Source: Lodderomyces elongisporus (Eukaryota; Ascomycota; Pichiomycetes; Serinales; Debaryomycetaceae). Taken from it: a DNA stretch of 64,000 nucleotides. Where the stretch lies: assembly GCF_030384665.1 (NCBI RefSeq), contig NC_083674.1, forward strand, positions 620,001-684,000. The letters run 5' to 3'. Positions 20,405-29,506 of the stretch are shown here, in pieces (the first letter of the stretch is position 1; every line of letters starts with the position of its first letter). Made by a program: the position numbers and the translations under genes. A model generated the notes under the pieces. The model saw nothing but the letters and a program-made list of their open reading frames with translations. It searched no databases and had not been told where the DNA came from.

Positions 20405-21028
20405 ATGAATAACGAATACGACTACTTATTCAAGTTGCTATTGATTGGTGACTCTGGAGTGGGTAAATCATGTTTGTTGCTAAGATTTGCGGATGACACT
20501 TATACACCAGACTACATTTCAACTATTGGTGTTGACTTTAAGATTAGAACCATAGAATTGGATGGCAAAACTATCAAGTTACAGATATGGGATACCGCTG
20601 GACAAGAGCGGTTTAGAACCATTACCTCGTCATACTATCGTGGAGCTCATGGAATCATTATTGTATACGATGTCACTGATCAAGAAAGTTTCAACAATGT
20701 TAAGCAATGGTTACAAGAAATCGACCGTTATGCTACTGGTGGCGTAATGAAATTGTTAGTTGGTAACAAGGCGGATTTGGCTGACAAGAAGATTGTCGAG
20801 TACACCGCAGCCAAAGAGTTTGCCGATGCTTTGAACATTCCATTTTTGGAAACTTCTGCGTTGAGTTCAACAAATGTTGAGCAAGCGTTTTATACAATGG
20901 CTAGACAGATTAAGGCGCAAATGACAAGCAATGCAAATGTAGGTGGCGCTGCTGGAAACAAGGGTAAGAGCAATGTGAATTTGAGAGGAGAGTCATTGAC
21001 TTCAACCCAATCAAACTCTTGTTGTTGA
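20405..21028 (+). CDS. YPT1: Rab GTPase Ypt1 (207 aa)
   Basis: A Rab1-type GTPase controlling ER-to-Golgi traffic and autophagosome formation. All G motifs are present: GDSGVGKS (about 15-22), the effector loop with [25 protein letters not shown] (about 121-124) and ETSAL. The C-terminus ends in two Cys for geranylgeranylation after a Ser/Asn-rich tail. Its N-terminus [18 protein letters not shown] and the switch regions match Ypt1 rather than Sec4 or Ypt8. Length is normal. The intronless frame starts at the ATG at 20405 after an A-rich leader. The gene converges on the DUF3237 gene 300 bp downstream; that gap holds TTTTG repeats near 21060-21080. Confidence 0.97.
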   Translation: MNNEYDYLFKLLLIGDSGVGKSCLLLRFADDTYTPDYISTIGVDFKIRTIELDGKTIKLQIWDTAGQERFRTITSSYYRGAHGIIIVYDVTDQESFNNVKQWLQEIDRYATGGVMKLLVGNKADLADKKIVEYTAAKEFADALNIPFLETSALSSTNVEQAFYTMARQIKAQMTSNANVGGAAGNKGKSNVNLRGESLTSTQSNSCC

Positions 21029-21327
21029 TTTCAATAGTCAAAGCGCTATCGAAGTGATGTTTTGTTTTGTTTTGTTTTGTTTCAATTGACGACGGATAGA
21101 GAGCGAGATAGCGGAAAGTGTGTGAGAGGAAGTGATTGCAAAGAGGCATCGTTGAGTAGGATGGTATGCATTGCACCTTTGAATACTACTGTTTTGTATA
21201 TCTGATTAATGTTTTGCTTTTATATATTCAACTCTAGTTTCAACTATATCTTTTATTATTATCATTATTAACCTTACTCTTACTCTTATTATTCGAATTA
21301 TTTTTTCTTCTTTTGTTTCTTTTGGAA

Positions 21328-21873
21328 TTAACGGATGACATAGATGTAGTATTGAACATACAAAGTGCCATCTTCGTCTCTTCCAAATCTACCTTTACCA
21401 ATCAAGTTTTCCTTCAAGACCCATTTGTACTCTTCCTCAACTTTGTCATCGAAAAAGAAAGTTGGGTTACAAGTAACATAGCTATCCTCAATTGAAGCAG
21501 CTTTAGTTTTGTTGCTGAGTACATCAACAGATGCACTATTCAATTGAACTCTTCCGCCATAGTATACAAACACACCTGTTCCATTAGGTGTTTTTCCATA
21601 CAACTTACAGTCCAATGAAGCTGTAGCAACCGAGTCCTTGACATTTAAGTCATCGGTTCCGTGGATGTCCAGAATATCCAATTTGTAGTTAAACTTGTTT
21701 TCAACTGTTTTGATTTCACCGGCTACAAGGGTTGCCAATTGCAAAGTTTTGTCGATTTGGGAATTGGTGTAGATGTGCACAGGGTCCGATGCCAACTTCA
21801 AGTTGAAAGTGAGCACTGGGACCAATTCTGGTTGCTGAGGGATTTCTGGAAGAGCTAATTTCAAAGCAGACAT
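21328..21873 (-). CDS. DUF3237-domain protein (181 aa)
   Basis: A conserved protein of unknown function. The C-terminal pattern, a tyrosine-tryptophan pair in EEEYKWVLKENLIGKGRFG followed by YVQYYIYVI, and the GGRVQLNSASVDV segment fit the small beta-barrel DUF3237/UPF0311 family of bacteria and fungi. No signal peptide or membrane helix is seen, so it is presumably cytosolic. The start at ATG 21873 is the only in-frame one near the family N-terminus. The family assignment rests on pattern recognition. Confidence 0.72.
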   Translation of the reverse strand: MSALKLALPEIPQQPELVPVLTFNLKLASDPVHIYTNSQIDKTLQLATLVAGEIKTVENKFNYKLDILDIHGTDDLNVKDSVATASLDCKLYGKTPNGTGVFVYYGGRVQLNSASVDVLSNKTKAASIEDSYVTCNPTFFFDDKVEEEYKWVLKENLIGKGRFGRDEDGTLYVQYYIYVIR

Positions 21874-22200
21874 TTTGTGACGTGATTTGCAAAATTAAAT
21901 GGGATTCAAATGTTGATTAATATCAAAACTTGTGAAAACAGTTGAAGATTGAAAACCAGAAGAAGGGAAAGGGAAAAGAATGGAAAAGAAAAAGTAGAAA
22001 AAGTACAAGAGAGTTACATAAAATCTACTAGTGAATGTCGAGATAGAATCCAGCGTTTAAATAATGGTGGGAAATCAAATAGTTGGGGAATGGGAAACAT
22101 GGAGAGAAAAGAGTTGGGACAAGGGGAAAAAAAAGCCGCTTAGCAAGCCATGCAGAAAGTGAGGTGAATCTCACAGATTAATCAAGCAGTACAAAGCCGG
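21874..22200. other. Intergenic region upstream of the DUF3237 gene
   Basis: About 330 bp, purine-rich (A/G) near 21945-22000 and 22080-22140. Nothing beyond the presumed DUF3237 promoter is seen. Confidence 0.4.
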
Positions 22201-22386
22201 CTATTGTAAAGTGCCTATGTTGAATTTGTCAGCAAACTGGCATCCTTTATAATCTTTGTAACTAGCTATAAGCTTCTCTGATTCTTCCAATTTACCTTCT
22301 ATTGTACCTTGAGCATAAATACTCATCTCTCGTTGGTGTCTTTTATTTGTATCGGAATTTGTGTTTCTGTAGTTGATTGTCTCCAT
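22201..22386 (-). CDS. Small hypothetical protein (61 aa)
   Basis: ATG at 22386 to TAG at 22201-22203. The C-terminal 40 residues are balanced in composition (EGKLEESEKLIASYKDYK, then GCQFADKFNIG) and look like real protein with a short amphipathic helix, unlike the low-complexity frames nearby. An internal Met (MSIYAQ) could be the start. I do not recognise the family. It is divergent to RPN3, sharing a 300-bp upstream region. No signal peptide or membrane segment is visible. Confidence 0.45.
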   Translation of the reverse strand: METINYRNTNSDTNKRHQREMSIYAQGTIEGKLEESEKLIASYKDYKGCQFADKFNIGTLQ

Positions 22387-22690
22387 TCTCTTCAAGAGTA
22401 TATATGATTGTGTGTGTGTGGGTGTAATGTGTTTGTGTGTGTGTGTCTGAATCAAAAAGTAGTGAGTCTCGATTTCAATTTTTAATTTTCTTTAACCCAA
22501 ACCTTGCCACCAAAAAAAAAAAAAAGAAAGGAAAAATAAAAATACAGTGAAATACCATATTTCGATTCGACACGAACCATCCAAAAAAAAGAGATTGCCT
22601 ACTTTGACCGAATTAAACATCAGTTTTAAAAAAAATAAATATACAACCAAAAAAGAATTAAAACAATAGAAAAGGCACACGCTTGGAAAG
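22387..22690. promoter_or_regulatory. Divergent promoter of RPN3 and the small ORF
   Basis: About 300 bp with TG repeats near 22411-22446 and A-runs close to RPN3. It contains TTGCCACC at 22504-22511 (separate entry). Confidence 0.5.
22504..22511 (-). promoter_or_regulatory. PACE-like Rpn4 site upstream of RPN3
   Basis: The minus strand reads GGTGGCAAG, one mismatch from the S. cerevisiae proteasome-associated control element GGTGGCAAA bound by Rpn4. It is about 180 bp before the RPN3 ATG, a normal distance for PACE. RPN3 is a proteasome subunit, so the context fits. Confidence 0.5.
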
Positions 22691-24127
22691 ATGTCGGACT
22701 CTAAAGATATTGAAATGAAAGATGCAGAAAACGGGTCGACTGAAGTTGTGGCGACAACTACTTCGAATCTTGTAGAAGAGATTGAACAAACATTCAATTT
22801 GTTGGAGAAGGCGGCCACAACATTTGACAACAGATATGTCTCAAAAGTACTTCGTGAGTTCTCATCTTTAAGAAAGAAGTTAGTCCATGATGATCAAGTT
22901 TTACCAGCAATTATTGCAAAATACATCAAGGGACAATCGAAAGAGAATCTACTTTTGCTTTTGGGATCATCTGCTCCAACTACTGAACAAGTTCACCAAT
23001 CAGCCAACACCATCCCTGAGATTGAGCTTTATATTTATTTGCTCACTCAAACATACCTTTTAGACACTTCCAAATTACAAGAATTGAATAAATTGAGCCC
23101 GCATTTGATTTTGTTTATGAAATCAAATAATCGACGTTCACTTGACTACCTCCAAGCAAAAGTTTGGTTTTATATAAGTCGTGGTAAGGAATTGGCGGGA
23201 GACTTGACCAGTATAAGGCCAGAACTATTGTATAGTTTGAGAACAGCAAGCTTAAGGCATGACACTGAAACTACGGCCTCGATAATCACCTTGTTGTTAA
23301 GAAACTACTTGCTTGCACACGAAATTCAACAAGCAACCAATTTGGTTGACAAGATTCAATTTCCTGAAAGTGCAGCTAGTGCCTTAGTTGCAAGATACTA
23401 TTTCTACTTGGCACGTATCAATGCCATTCAATTGGACTACTCGACCGCCCATGAGTGTGTAATTGCTGCGATTAGAAAGGCACCCCAAACAAATTTAGCC
23501 AAAGGCTTTATCCAGAGTGCTACTAAACTAAACATAGTGATTGACTTGCTTACAGGAGAAATCCCAGAGTTGAAAACGTTTAAAAACAAATCAAGCAGTT
23601 TTGAAGCATATTTCAAAGTTACGCAAGCAGTAAAGTTGGGAGATTTGAAGTTGTTTGGCGATGTGTTGAAAAAATATGAAAAAGTGTTTAAAAAAGACGA
23701 TAATTTTACTTTGGTTTCCAGGTTACGTCAAAATGTTATAAAGACGGGTATCAGGATCATCTCTTTGGCATACTCCAAGATCTCATTAAAAGATATATGT
23801 ATTAAATTGCATTTGGATTCCGAAGAGGCAACGGAGTATATCGTTTCAAAAGCCATAAGGGACGGGGTCATTGATGCCACAATAAATCATGAAAAGGGCT
23901 ATGTGCTGTCGAATGAACTTTTGGATGTTTACTCTACAAACCTTCCTCAAGCTGAATTTGACCAAAGAATCAAATTTTGTTTGTCGTTGTATAATGACAG
24001 TGTGAAATCAATGAGGTTCCCCGATGACAATGAGAACAAAGCTATAACTAAAGATGCCGAGCCAAGCGACGAAGTTGAATTATTGAAAGCTATTGAAGAA
24101 GGCGATTTGGATGATTTCATGGATTAG
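22691..24127 (+). CDS. RPN3: 26S proteasome regulatory subunit Rpn3 (478 aa)
   Basis: A lid subunit of the 19S regulatory particle. After an acidic start come helical repeats and a C-terminal PCI domain (about 330-430) including FTLVSRLRQNVIKTGIRIISLAYSKI, a winged-helix IKLHLDSEEATEYIVSKAIRDG and a VIDATINHEKGYV strand typical of Rpn3/PSMD3. The acidic C-terminus ends DLDDFMD. Length is near S. cerevisiae Rpn3 (523 aa). A PACE-like Rpn4 site lies upstream. MED17 follows on the same strand, as in S. cerevisiae (YER021W-YER022W). The start is the ATG at 22691. Confidence 0.96.
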   Translation: MSDSKDIEMKDAENGSTEVVATTTSNLVEEIEQTFNLLEKAATTFDNRYVSKVLREFSSLRKKLVHDDQVLPAIIAKYIKGQSKENLLLLLGSSAPTTEQVHQSANTIPEIELYIYLLTQTYLLDTSKLQELNKLSPHLILFMKSNNRRSLDYLQAKVWFYISRGKELAGDLTSIRPELLYSLRTASLRHDTETTASIITLLLRNYLLAHEIQQATNLVDKIQFPESAASALVARYYFYLARINAIQLDYSTAHECVIAAIRKAPQTNLAKGFIQSATKLNIVIDLLTGEIPELKTFKNKSSSFEAYFKVTQAVKLGDLKLFGDVLKKYEKVFKKDDNFTLVSRLRQNVIKTGIRIISLAYSKISLKDICIKLHLDSEEATEYIVSKAIRDGVIDATINHEKGYVLSNELLDVYSTNLPQAEFDQRIKFCLSLYNDSVKSMRFPDDNENKAITKDAEPSDEVELLKAIEEGDLDDFMD

Positions 24128-24437
24128 AATACATCTTTAAATTTTTGGAATTAATATAAGAAATTATTCGAAGCAATTTTATAAAAAAGAAAAAAAATGA
24201 AAATTGTAATCCGCTTCTTTCTCTAGTTCTAGTGCTTATTCTTGCTCTCCTGCTCCTTCTCTAATTTTATTTCTTGTTCTTGATCTTCGTCTTTTTCTCA
24301 TTCTCATTCTCATTTTCGTATATTCAATTTTTCAATCGCGCGAAATGCCACGATCCTCACCTTTTTGTTTTTGCAACTTCAAATGTCAACAACTTTCTTT
24401 TAAACTGAGGGTAGTAAACAAAGGATAGTAAGCAACA
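24128..24437. other. Short spacer between RPN3 and MED17
   Basis: 310 bp, pyrimidine-rich (CTT/TTC repeats near 24219-24320). It holds the RPN3 3' end and MED17 promoter. The sequence TCGCGCGA (24337-24344) is a GC palindrome that stands out in this AT-rich spacer. Confidence 0.45.
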
Positions 24438-26310
24438 ATGGATCAAGAACTGCTTTTCATCTCCACAGACATTACGGGGAAAACTAACGGTGACCCTTTC
24501 ATTCAGGATGAGTATGTACCGATGAACTCGATACTTTTTGTGAGTGTGAATGAGTGTGTGTGTGTGTGTGTGTGTGTTTTTTTTTACAAATTATATACTA
24601 ACAATATTGTCCTTCTTTTTTTGTAGAGACGAGTTGGATATAAGACAATTGATTTCCCGAATCCTCTCAGAGCGACAATCATTCGCCAATATCACCGAAC
24701 AGGCACTCCAAGAGGAAATTGCATCTTTGAATAGTAAAGCGAACCTTGCAGAATATAATGATCGTGGAGAAGATGTGGTGAGAGCGGAAAATTATGTCTT
24801 TAAGGACGAGTCAACAGGAACAAGTCAACAAGAGATTTTTAACAATCAACGCATGGAACTTTCTAAGGATGTTGGCAATGCTCTCAATGAAGTATCGCTT
24901 TCCTTGGACTTTGTCTCACTACTTATATCATCGGTCAAACCGGCCTTATCAAAGAATACAATGTCGCCACATTTGCAAAAATTTGTAAAACCAACGTCAT
25001 TGACCTCAGATAAATTAGAAAACGAAACAGGGAGCGGAAATGGGAGTGCAAGTGGAAACAGTATTGAAAGTACCTTCAATGAAAATGGTACAAAGAACAC
25101 AAAGATTGGCGAAGGTTGGAAAACAGAGGCTATTGGCAAGATTACCAAGCTTTTTAAAGAGTCTGCCGAAAATTTGAAGATGCAGGTTGCCAAAGAGAAT
25201 CGATATTGGACCATGGTCAACTCCGTGAAATCTAATGATGAAGCATTATTTAGAATGAGAGATCCAGTGAGTAATGCACGATCTATTGGAGTTAAATATG
25301 GATATGGGGATTCGGGTTCTGATTTCCAAGATAAAGGAAACGCCTTATTACGAAAGAATAATCGGACGGGCGTGATAACTTTTGTTCCTTTAGGTTCAAC
25401 CGGTGCAAATGGGGTTCAAGTGAGCACGAAACAATACAAGTATGTGCGAGTTCGTATTTTATCAAAAGTGGATGAAGATTATATCGTGACTGGCCAATCC
25501 AAATTTTCCCGAAGTCAATTTAAATCTCTGTATGAAGTGATTAACCAGATAGAGATGGCAAGATACTTTCTTTTTGAAGATGATTTGTTTTATCAGTTGT
25601 CTAGAGAAGCCAAAATTTTGATCAGTTACAACATCACAGTGTCTGCTGATAAAATTACCCTTGCTTTTGGAAATGATATTGTTGAGATTGAAAGTGTCGC
25701 CTATGACGAATCCGAAGACGGTAATTCGCCAGCACAATCCACTGCATCTTCAACAATTAACAATGAAAAGTGCCAATGCATTATTATCTATTTCAAGTTG
25801 ATGTTATGCTGTTTTTACAAGTATAATTTAAAACTAAAACAAAAAGTGCCTACGAACTTGACAAAGTGGAAGCAGAGCAATTCGCACCCATTGATCCTAC
25901 GTCCATTCTTGGGCAACTTGCGTCACGAGATGTTTGTGGAAACTGCGGAAAAAATTATTAATGATATTGTCAAAAGTACAAATCTACAAAATGAGTTGAA
26001 TATCAAAAAGTTCACCAATTTGGGCAAGGTGTCTAAAAACCCTTTTCAAAAGTCGATTGATAAGCCTATATCTGTGTTTTATTTGCAATTGAAAAATACC
26101 GAGCAAAAAGTTCTTAAAATAAAAGTTCTTATCACCACAAATGAATTGTATGTCAATTTGATCTTGCGCCTCAACGTCACACAGTATGAACGTGTTGAAG
26201 ATAGCAAGATCGACATTGGTGGATCTAACATTTTGCTGACAGACTTTAATGATTTCGACGATTTCCAAACCAGTTTAGATTGGACAATTAGAGACTTTCA
26301 TAGTAATTAA
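24438..26310 (+). CDS. MED17: Mediator subunit Med17/Srb4, two exons (585 aa)
   Basis: A head-module scaffold of the RNA polymerase II Mediator. Exons are 24438-24511 and 24627-26310. The 115-bp intron has donor GTATGT (24512), branch TACTAAC (24596-24602) and acceptor TTGTAG (24626). Splicing joins GA to A, giving Asp-Glu-Asp-Glu-Leu in frame. The second exon carries the family signature ISRILSERQSFANITEQAL, then long helical regions and the C-terminal fold. Total 1758 nt, 585 codons plus stop; S. cerevisiae Srb4 is 687 aa. The intron contains a TG microsatellite between donor and branch point. RPN3 is the upstream neighbour, as in S. cerevisiae. ILM1 converges 120 bp away. Confidence 0.93.
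24512..24626 (+). other. MED17 intron (115 bp)
   Basis: Canonical GTATGT donor, exact TACTAAC branch point and TAG acceptor 24 nt after the branch. A (GT)n run at about 24554-24576 sits inside. Confidence 0.93.
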
Positions 26311-26429
26311 ACTGCCCCATTTGTCGATGCAGATATATATATATATATATATACATATGTGGGTGTGTGTGGGTGTGTGTGGGTGTGTATGGGTGTGTAT
26401 GTTTATATACATTTATGTCATTCCGCAAT

Positions 26430-26924
26430 CTATTCAATAACGGTGATTTTTTCATCTTGTGCCTGCTTGATAGCATCGGCATTTTCTTCTACAAACTTCT
26501 TCATTCTGTAAAACTTTTCGTCCCTCAAATTGTTGTATATAAGAAAATTGCACCAAATCTCAAACATCGAATATGTAACAACCAAGCTATTACTAATTGC
26601 ACTCTCGGGTACAAAATAAGTAAATGCCACAATCAAGAAATAGGCAAACAATCTCACGGGTACAAGTGTTTCAAAATGATTCCAATTTTCAGCTAATAAG
26701 GGAATTAAGTCACTCAATGCTGTTGTGGCAAAGAAGATGGACACAATGCTAAGGAGCGGGTTTGATGGTGCCAACCTCAATATAGGCACTTGCACTGCTT
26801 GGCCCATGAGTAAAACAAATCCTGCAGTAGAAAGACCCTCTGGATCCTTAAGCATGTAATATGATACCACAAGGAGAGTAACTACCCTTATATAAAGTAG
26901 TGACTTGGCAGTTAAGAATTGCAT
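26430..26924 (-). CDS. ILM1: Ilm1-family membrane protein (164 aa)
   Basis: A small multi-spanning protein related to S. cerevisiae Ilm1 (YJR118C), whose loss increases mitochondrial DNA loss; the molecular role is unclear and ER or mitochondrial location is debated. Four hydrophobic segments are visible: LLYIRVVTLLVVSYYM, FVLLMGQAVQVPIL, LSIVSIFFATTALSDLIPLL and VRLFAYFLIVAFTYFV. Family features DLIPLL, VPVRL and the ending EIWCNFLIYNNLRDEK are present. S. cerevisiae Ilm1 is 203 aa. The start is the ATG at 26924. In S. cerevisiae TDA4 is a close neighbour, as here at wider spacing. Confidence 0.88.
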   Translation of the reverse strand: MQFLTAKSLLYIRVVTLLVVSYYMLKDPEGLSTAGFVLLMGQAVQVPILRLAPSNPLLSIVSIFFATTALSDLIPLLAENWNHFETLVPVRLFAYFLIVAFTYFVPESAISNSLVVTYSMFEIWCNFLIYNNLRDEKFYRMKKFVEENADAIKQAQDEKITVIE

Positions 26925-27650
26925 GGTTGGTCGTGATATTAGGAGAAATAGAGACTTCTCTTTTGTTGTTCTATTTTTTTGTTTATAATTAGAATTAGTT
27001 GATGGTGAGGAATGGAAGAGATACGATAGACATTGATTTTTTTTTTGTTTATTTTTTTATTTTTTTTTTTACATTTTGCCTCTTTACTTCTCTTAAATGG
27101 TTTGGATAGTAAGACGCGGTGTGTGTCGCACTGAATCTATTTCGAGCACAAGCTCGACTTTAGGAATACATTTTAGCGTGAAGGGGAAACGCTATTTATC
27201 GAGTCCCATTTTTACATGTCCATTCTGATCAAATAACGCGGTGCACTTCTCTTTCTTGATTCCTCTAGTTATGCGATGCTTTTTTTTTGTCACAATTCAA
27301 TAAGAAAAGGATATAGGGGAAGGTTAATGTTAGTGGTTTTGAGGAGACGTGTGGTGACTCATGGTTGCCTTTAATCCATGGCTTTTGTGAATTACAATCC
27401 TTCCTTTTTTTTTTGCTTTTCTGCCTGGCCGTCCTTACTTTGTATATTTTCCTTGATGCACTCGTTCCTTTTTTTTTTTTTTTTTTTGCTCAAAAGTGCT
27501 GCAAAACTTTTGGATCCAAAACTAAATGAGGTAGAGTACAATCTTGATAAACCACAAGCATCTTTAACATATTCGTTGAGATAATAAGCAAAAGAAGAAA
27601 AAGGAAGAGAAAGGAAAAGAAGAGAAGAGAAGAAACACAAGAAGATTTAT
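26925..27650. promoter_or_regulatory. Divergent promoter between ILM1 and the small two-helix protein
   Basis: About 725 bp. Two perfect short hairpins follow each other: TCGAGC/GCTCGA with a 4-nt loop at 27142-27157 and TAGCGT/ACGCTA at 27174-27194. The 8-mer ACGCGGTG occurs twice (27113-27120 and 27236-27243). These mark a GC-richer island between T-runs. Function unknown. Confidence 0.45.
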
Positions 27651-27920
27651 ATGTTTGCTCTTTCAACTTTGTACTTAGGTATAATAGCGCTATTGGTCAA
27701 TGTCGTTTTCATTTTGTTTTGTAAGTAATTGAGAATGGAATATTGTACTAGAGTTGATGTAATTATAGTTTACTAACACAACTACACGCTTGTCAAAGGC
27801 ATTATATTAATCCCTTTCGTTTTTGCTATTGCAATCATAAGTGGTGTTACATTTACTGTGTCTTATATATTCCCCAAAGACACAAATGGTGATGATGTAG
27901 ATGGTTTGATATACAGTTGA
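27651..27920 (+). CDS. Small two-helix membrane protein with an intron (63 aa)
   Basis: The gene has exons 27651-27720 and 27799-27920. The donor is GTAAGT at 27721, TACTAAC is at 27771-27777, and the acceptor is AAG ending at 27798, 21 nt after the branch. Splicing makes TGC across the junction and a 63-residue frame ending at TGA 27918-27920. The product starts MFALSTLYLGIIALL and has two hydrophobic helices with a short turn, then a polar acidic tail (FPKDTNGDDVDG). Neither exon alone would be noticed. It may be an ER or mitochondrial inner-membrane accessory subunit, but I cannot name a family. The acceptor AAG is weaker than the usual YAG. Confidence 0.7.
27721..27798 (+). other. Intron of the small two-helix protein gene (78 bp)
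   Basis: GTAAGT donor, exact TACTAAC branch and AAG acceptor; removal keeps the reading frame open. Confidence 0.7.
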
Positions 27921-28425
27921 GGAAAAGAATGTGCAGATATATTGTACAAGGTGTCTTTTTTTTTTTTTGTTTTAAGAAAGTTCGTGTGGGTGAGATAAAC
28001 GGAAGGAAAGGAATGAAATGGAAAAGTAAAGTGCGTAGTGCTAGACGCTAGACGTTCGTTGTTTCTTGTTTCTTGTTTCTTGTTTCTTGTTTCTTGTTTC
28101 TTGTTTCTTGTTTCTTGTTTCTTGTATGTTGTTTGTTGTTTGTTGTATGTTGTTTGTTGTATGTTGTTTGTTGTTTGTTGTATGTTGTTTGTTGTTTGTT
28201 GTTTGTTGTCTTTTGCGAGAGACCAAGCGACAATTTGGGCGACGAAATTTTAGTCGCGGGAGAATCTATGTTGCCGATTGGAAACAGCGACTGCTTTTTT
28301 ATATGAATATATATATATATTTTTTTTTTTGTTTTTTTTTTGTTTTTTGACAGATCAACTTTTTAATAAGCTTCTCGACAACAACACATAAAACTTATTG
28401 GCAATAACTTTTACTATCGACTACG
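27921..28425. other. Intergenic region upstream of SWP1
   Basis: About 505 bp consisting largely of a 7-bp tandem array (separate entry), followed by TA and T runs near 28306-28350 close to the SWP1 leader. No other feature is visible. Confidence 0.6.
28059..28209. repeat. 7-bp tandem repeat array (TTGTTTC then TTGTTTG/TTGTATG), about 21 units
   Basis: About nine TTGTTTC units followed by about twelve TTGTTTG and TTGTATG units, all with period 7. It generates hydrophobic open frames in all plus frames, which are artefacts. It lies 215-365 bp before the SWP1 ATG. Confidence 0.9.
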
Positions 28426-29265
28426 ATGATATTTTCAAATATCATAGTTTTGTTAGCTTTAGCTTTCCACGCAATTGCATATGGCCCTGTCGTAGGCTCA
28501 ATTTCAATTAATGGCAAAGGCGAAGCAGTACATTTTGGAGAAATCGAGACTCAGGAAATCAAAGCGTTACCCCTTGAATCCACCAAAGATGTTATAGAAA
28601 TCAAATTGAAAGATAGTTCACTTCAAGGTCAACCCGAGCAGATTTTGTTTACATTGGCCGATGCAAAGAAACCTTCAGTGGCAACCCATTTTGTTCCCGT
28701 AGTAAAGGGAAAGAATATCAACTTGAGTATCCCTGCTTCCTCCTTACCCGATGTACTCAAAATCAAGGACACGTTGGTATTGAGCCTCATAATCGCCGAC
28801 GGTAAACAATCTACAAAGAAAGTGAACAAAAGATTACTTGAAATCAAGCCATCTCGAGAGTTGAAATCTACAAGTAAACAAGAAACAGTTCCAACATTTG
28901 GTTTACAACCAGAAATACATCATATTTTCAAAGAAGACGAGCAAGGTGTAAACCCAGTGGTGCCAGTTGCATTCATCTTAGTGGCAGTAGCACTTCACTT
29001 GGCACTACTTGCATCATGGGTGGGGTTCATCGGTGTTAAAGATTTATTCCGCACATTGAATACCACATCATCAAGTCAATTGCTCCAAAATATTAGCTTT
29101 TTACTATCACTTTTGGGCTTTGAAGTCAACTTTGTGAAATACTACCTAGGCCAGTCTATTTTCACCACCTTGTTCTATGGTACAATTTTGAGTATCCCAA
29201 GCTTATACTTTGGTCGCTCGGTTTTAAGGGCTTTAGCTAAAAATCGCGCCTTGGGAAAACAATAG
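28426..29265 (+). CDS. SWP1: Oligosaccharyltransferase subunit Swp1 (ribophorin II-like, 279 aa)
   Basis: A subunit of the ER oligosaccharyltransferase for N-glycosylation. It has an N-terminal signal peptide (MIFSNIIVLLALAFHAIAYG), a lumenal beta-rich domain and three C-terminal membrane segments: VVPVAFILVAVALHLALLASWVGFIG, a LLSLLGFEVNFVKYYLG loop and TTLFYGTILSIPSLYFGRSVLR. The last matches the Swp1 end. Length is nearly that of S. cerevisiae Swp1 (286 aa). IMP1 converges on it 240 bp downstream, the same arrangement as YMR149W-YMR150C. The start is the ATG at 28426. Confidence 0.94.
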   Translation: MIFSNIIVLLALAFHAIAYGPVVGSISINGKGEAVHFGEIETQEIKALPLESTKDVIEIKLKDSSLQGQPEQILFTLADAKKPSVATHFVPVVKGKNINLSIPASSLPDVLKIKDTLVLSLIIADGKQSTKKVNKRLLEIKPSRELKSTSKQETVPTFGLQPEIHHIFKEDEQGVNPVVPVAFILVAVALHLALLASWVGFIGVKDLFRTLNTTSSSQLLQNISFLLSLLGFEVNFVKYYLGQSIFTTLFYGTILSIPSLYFGRSVLRALAKNRALGKQ

Positions 29266-29506
29266 ATGGAAATTGTGATTAGCTTGTGATTTTCAAAAAT
29301 ATATAATGAAAAAGTACAAAGTAAAAAGTAAAAATAAAAAATGAATATAACAGGATTGAAAATTACTTTAGTGGCAAAAAAAACAACAAAAGATCATTCG
29401 TTATTCCCGATTATTGTAGATTATCAATGCTTTTACTTTTGAGTTCACTTATTCTATTCTTATCTCGTAATCAATCATGGCATAGTCAAACATTTTACCA
29501 AGCAAT

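Noticed and set aside
28038..28350. Several hydrophobic frames on both strands
   Set aside because: All are translations of the period-7 tandem repeat.
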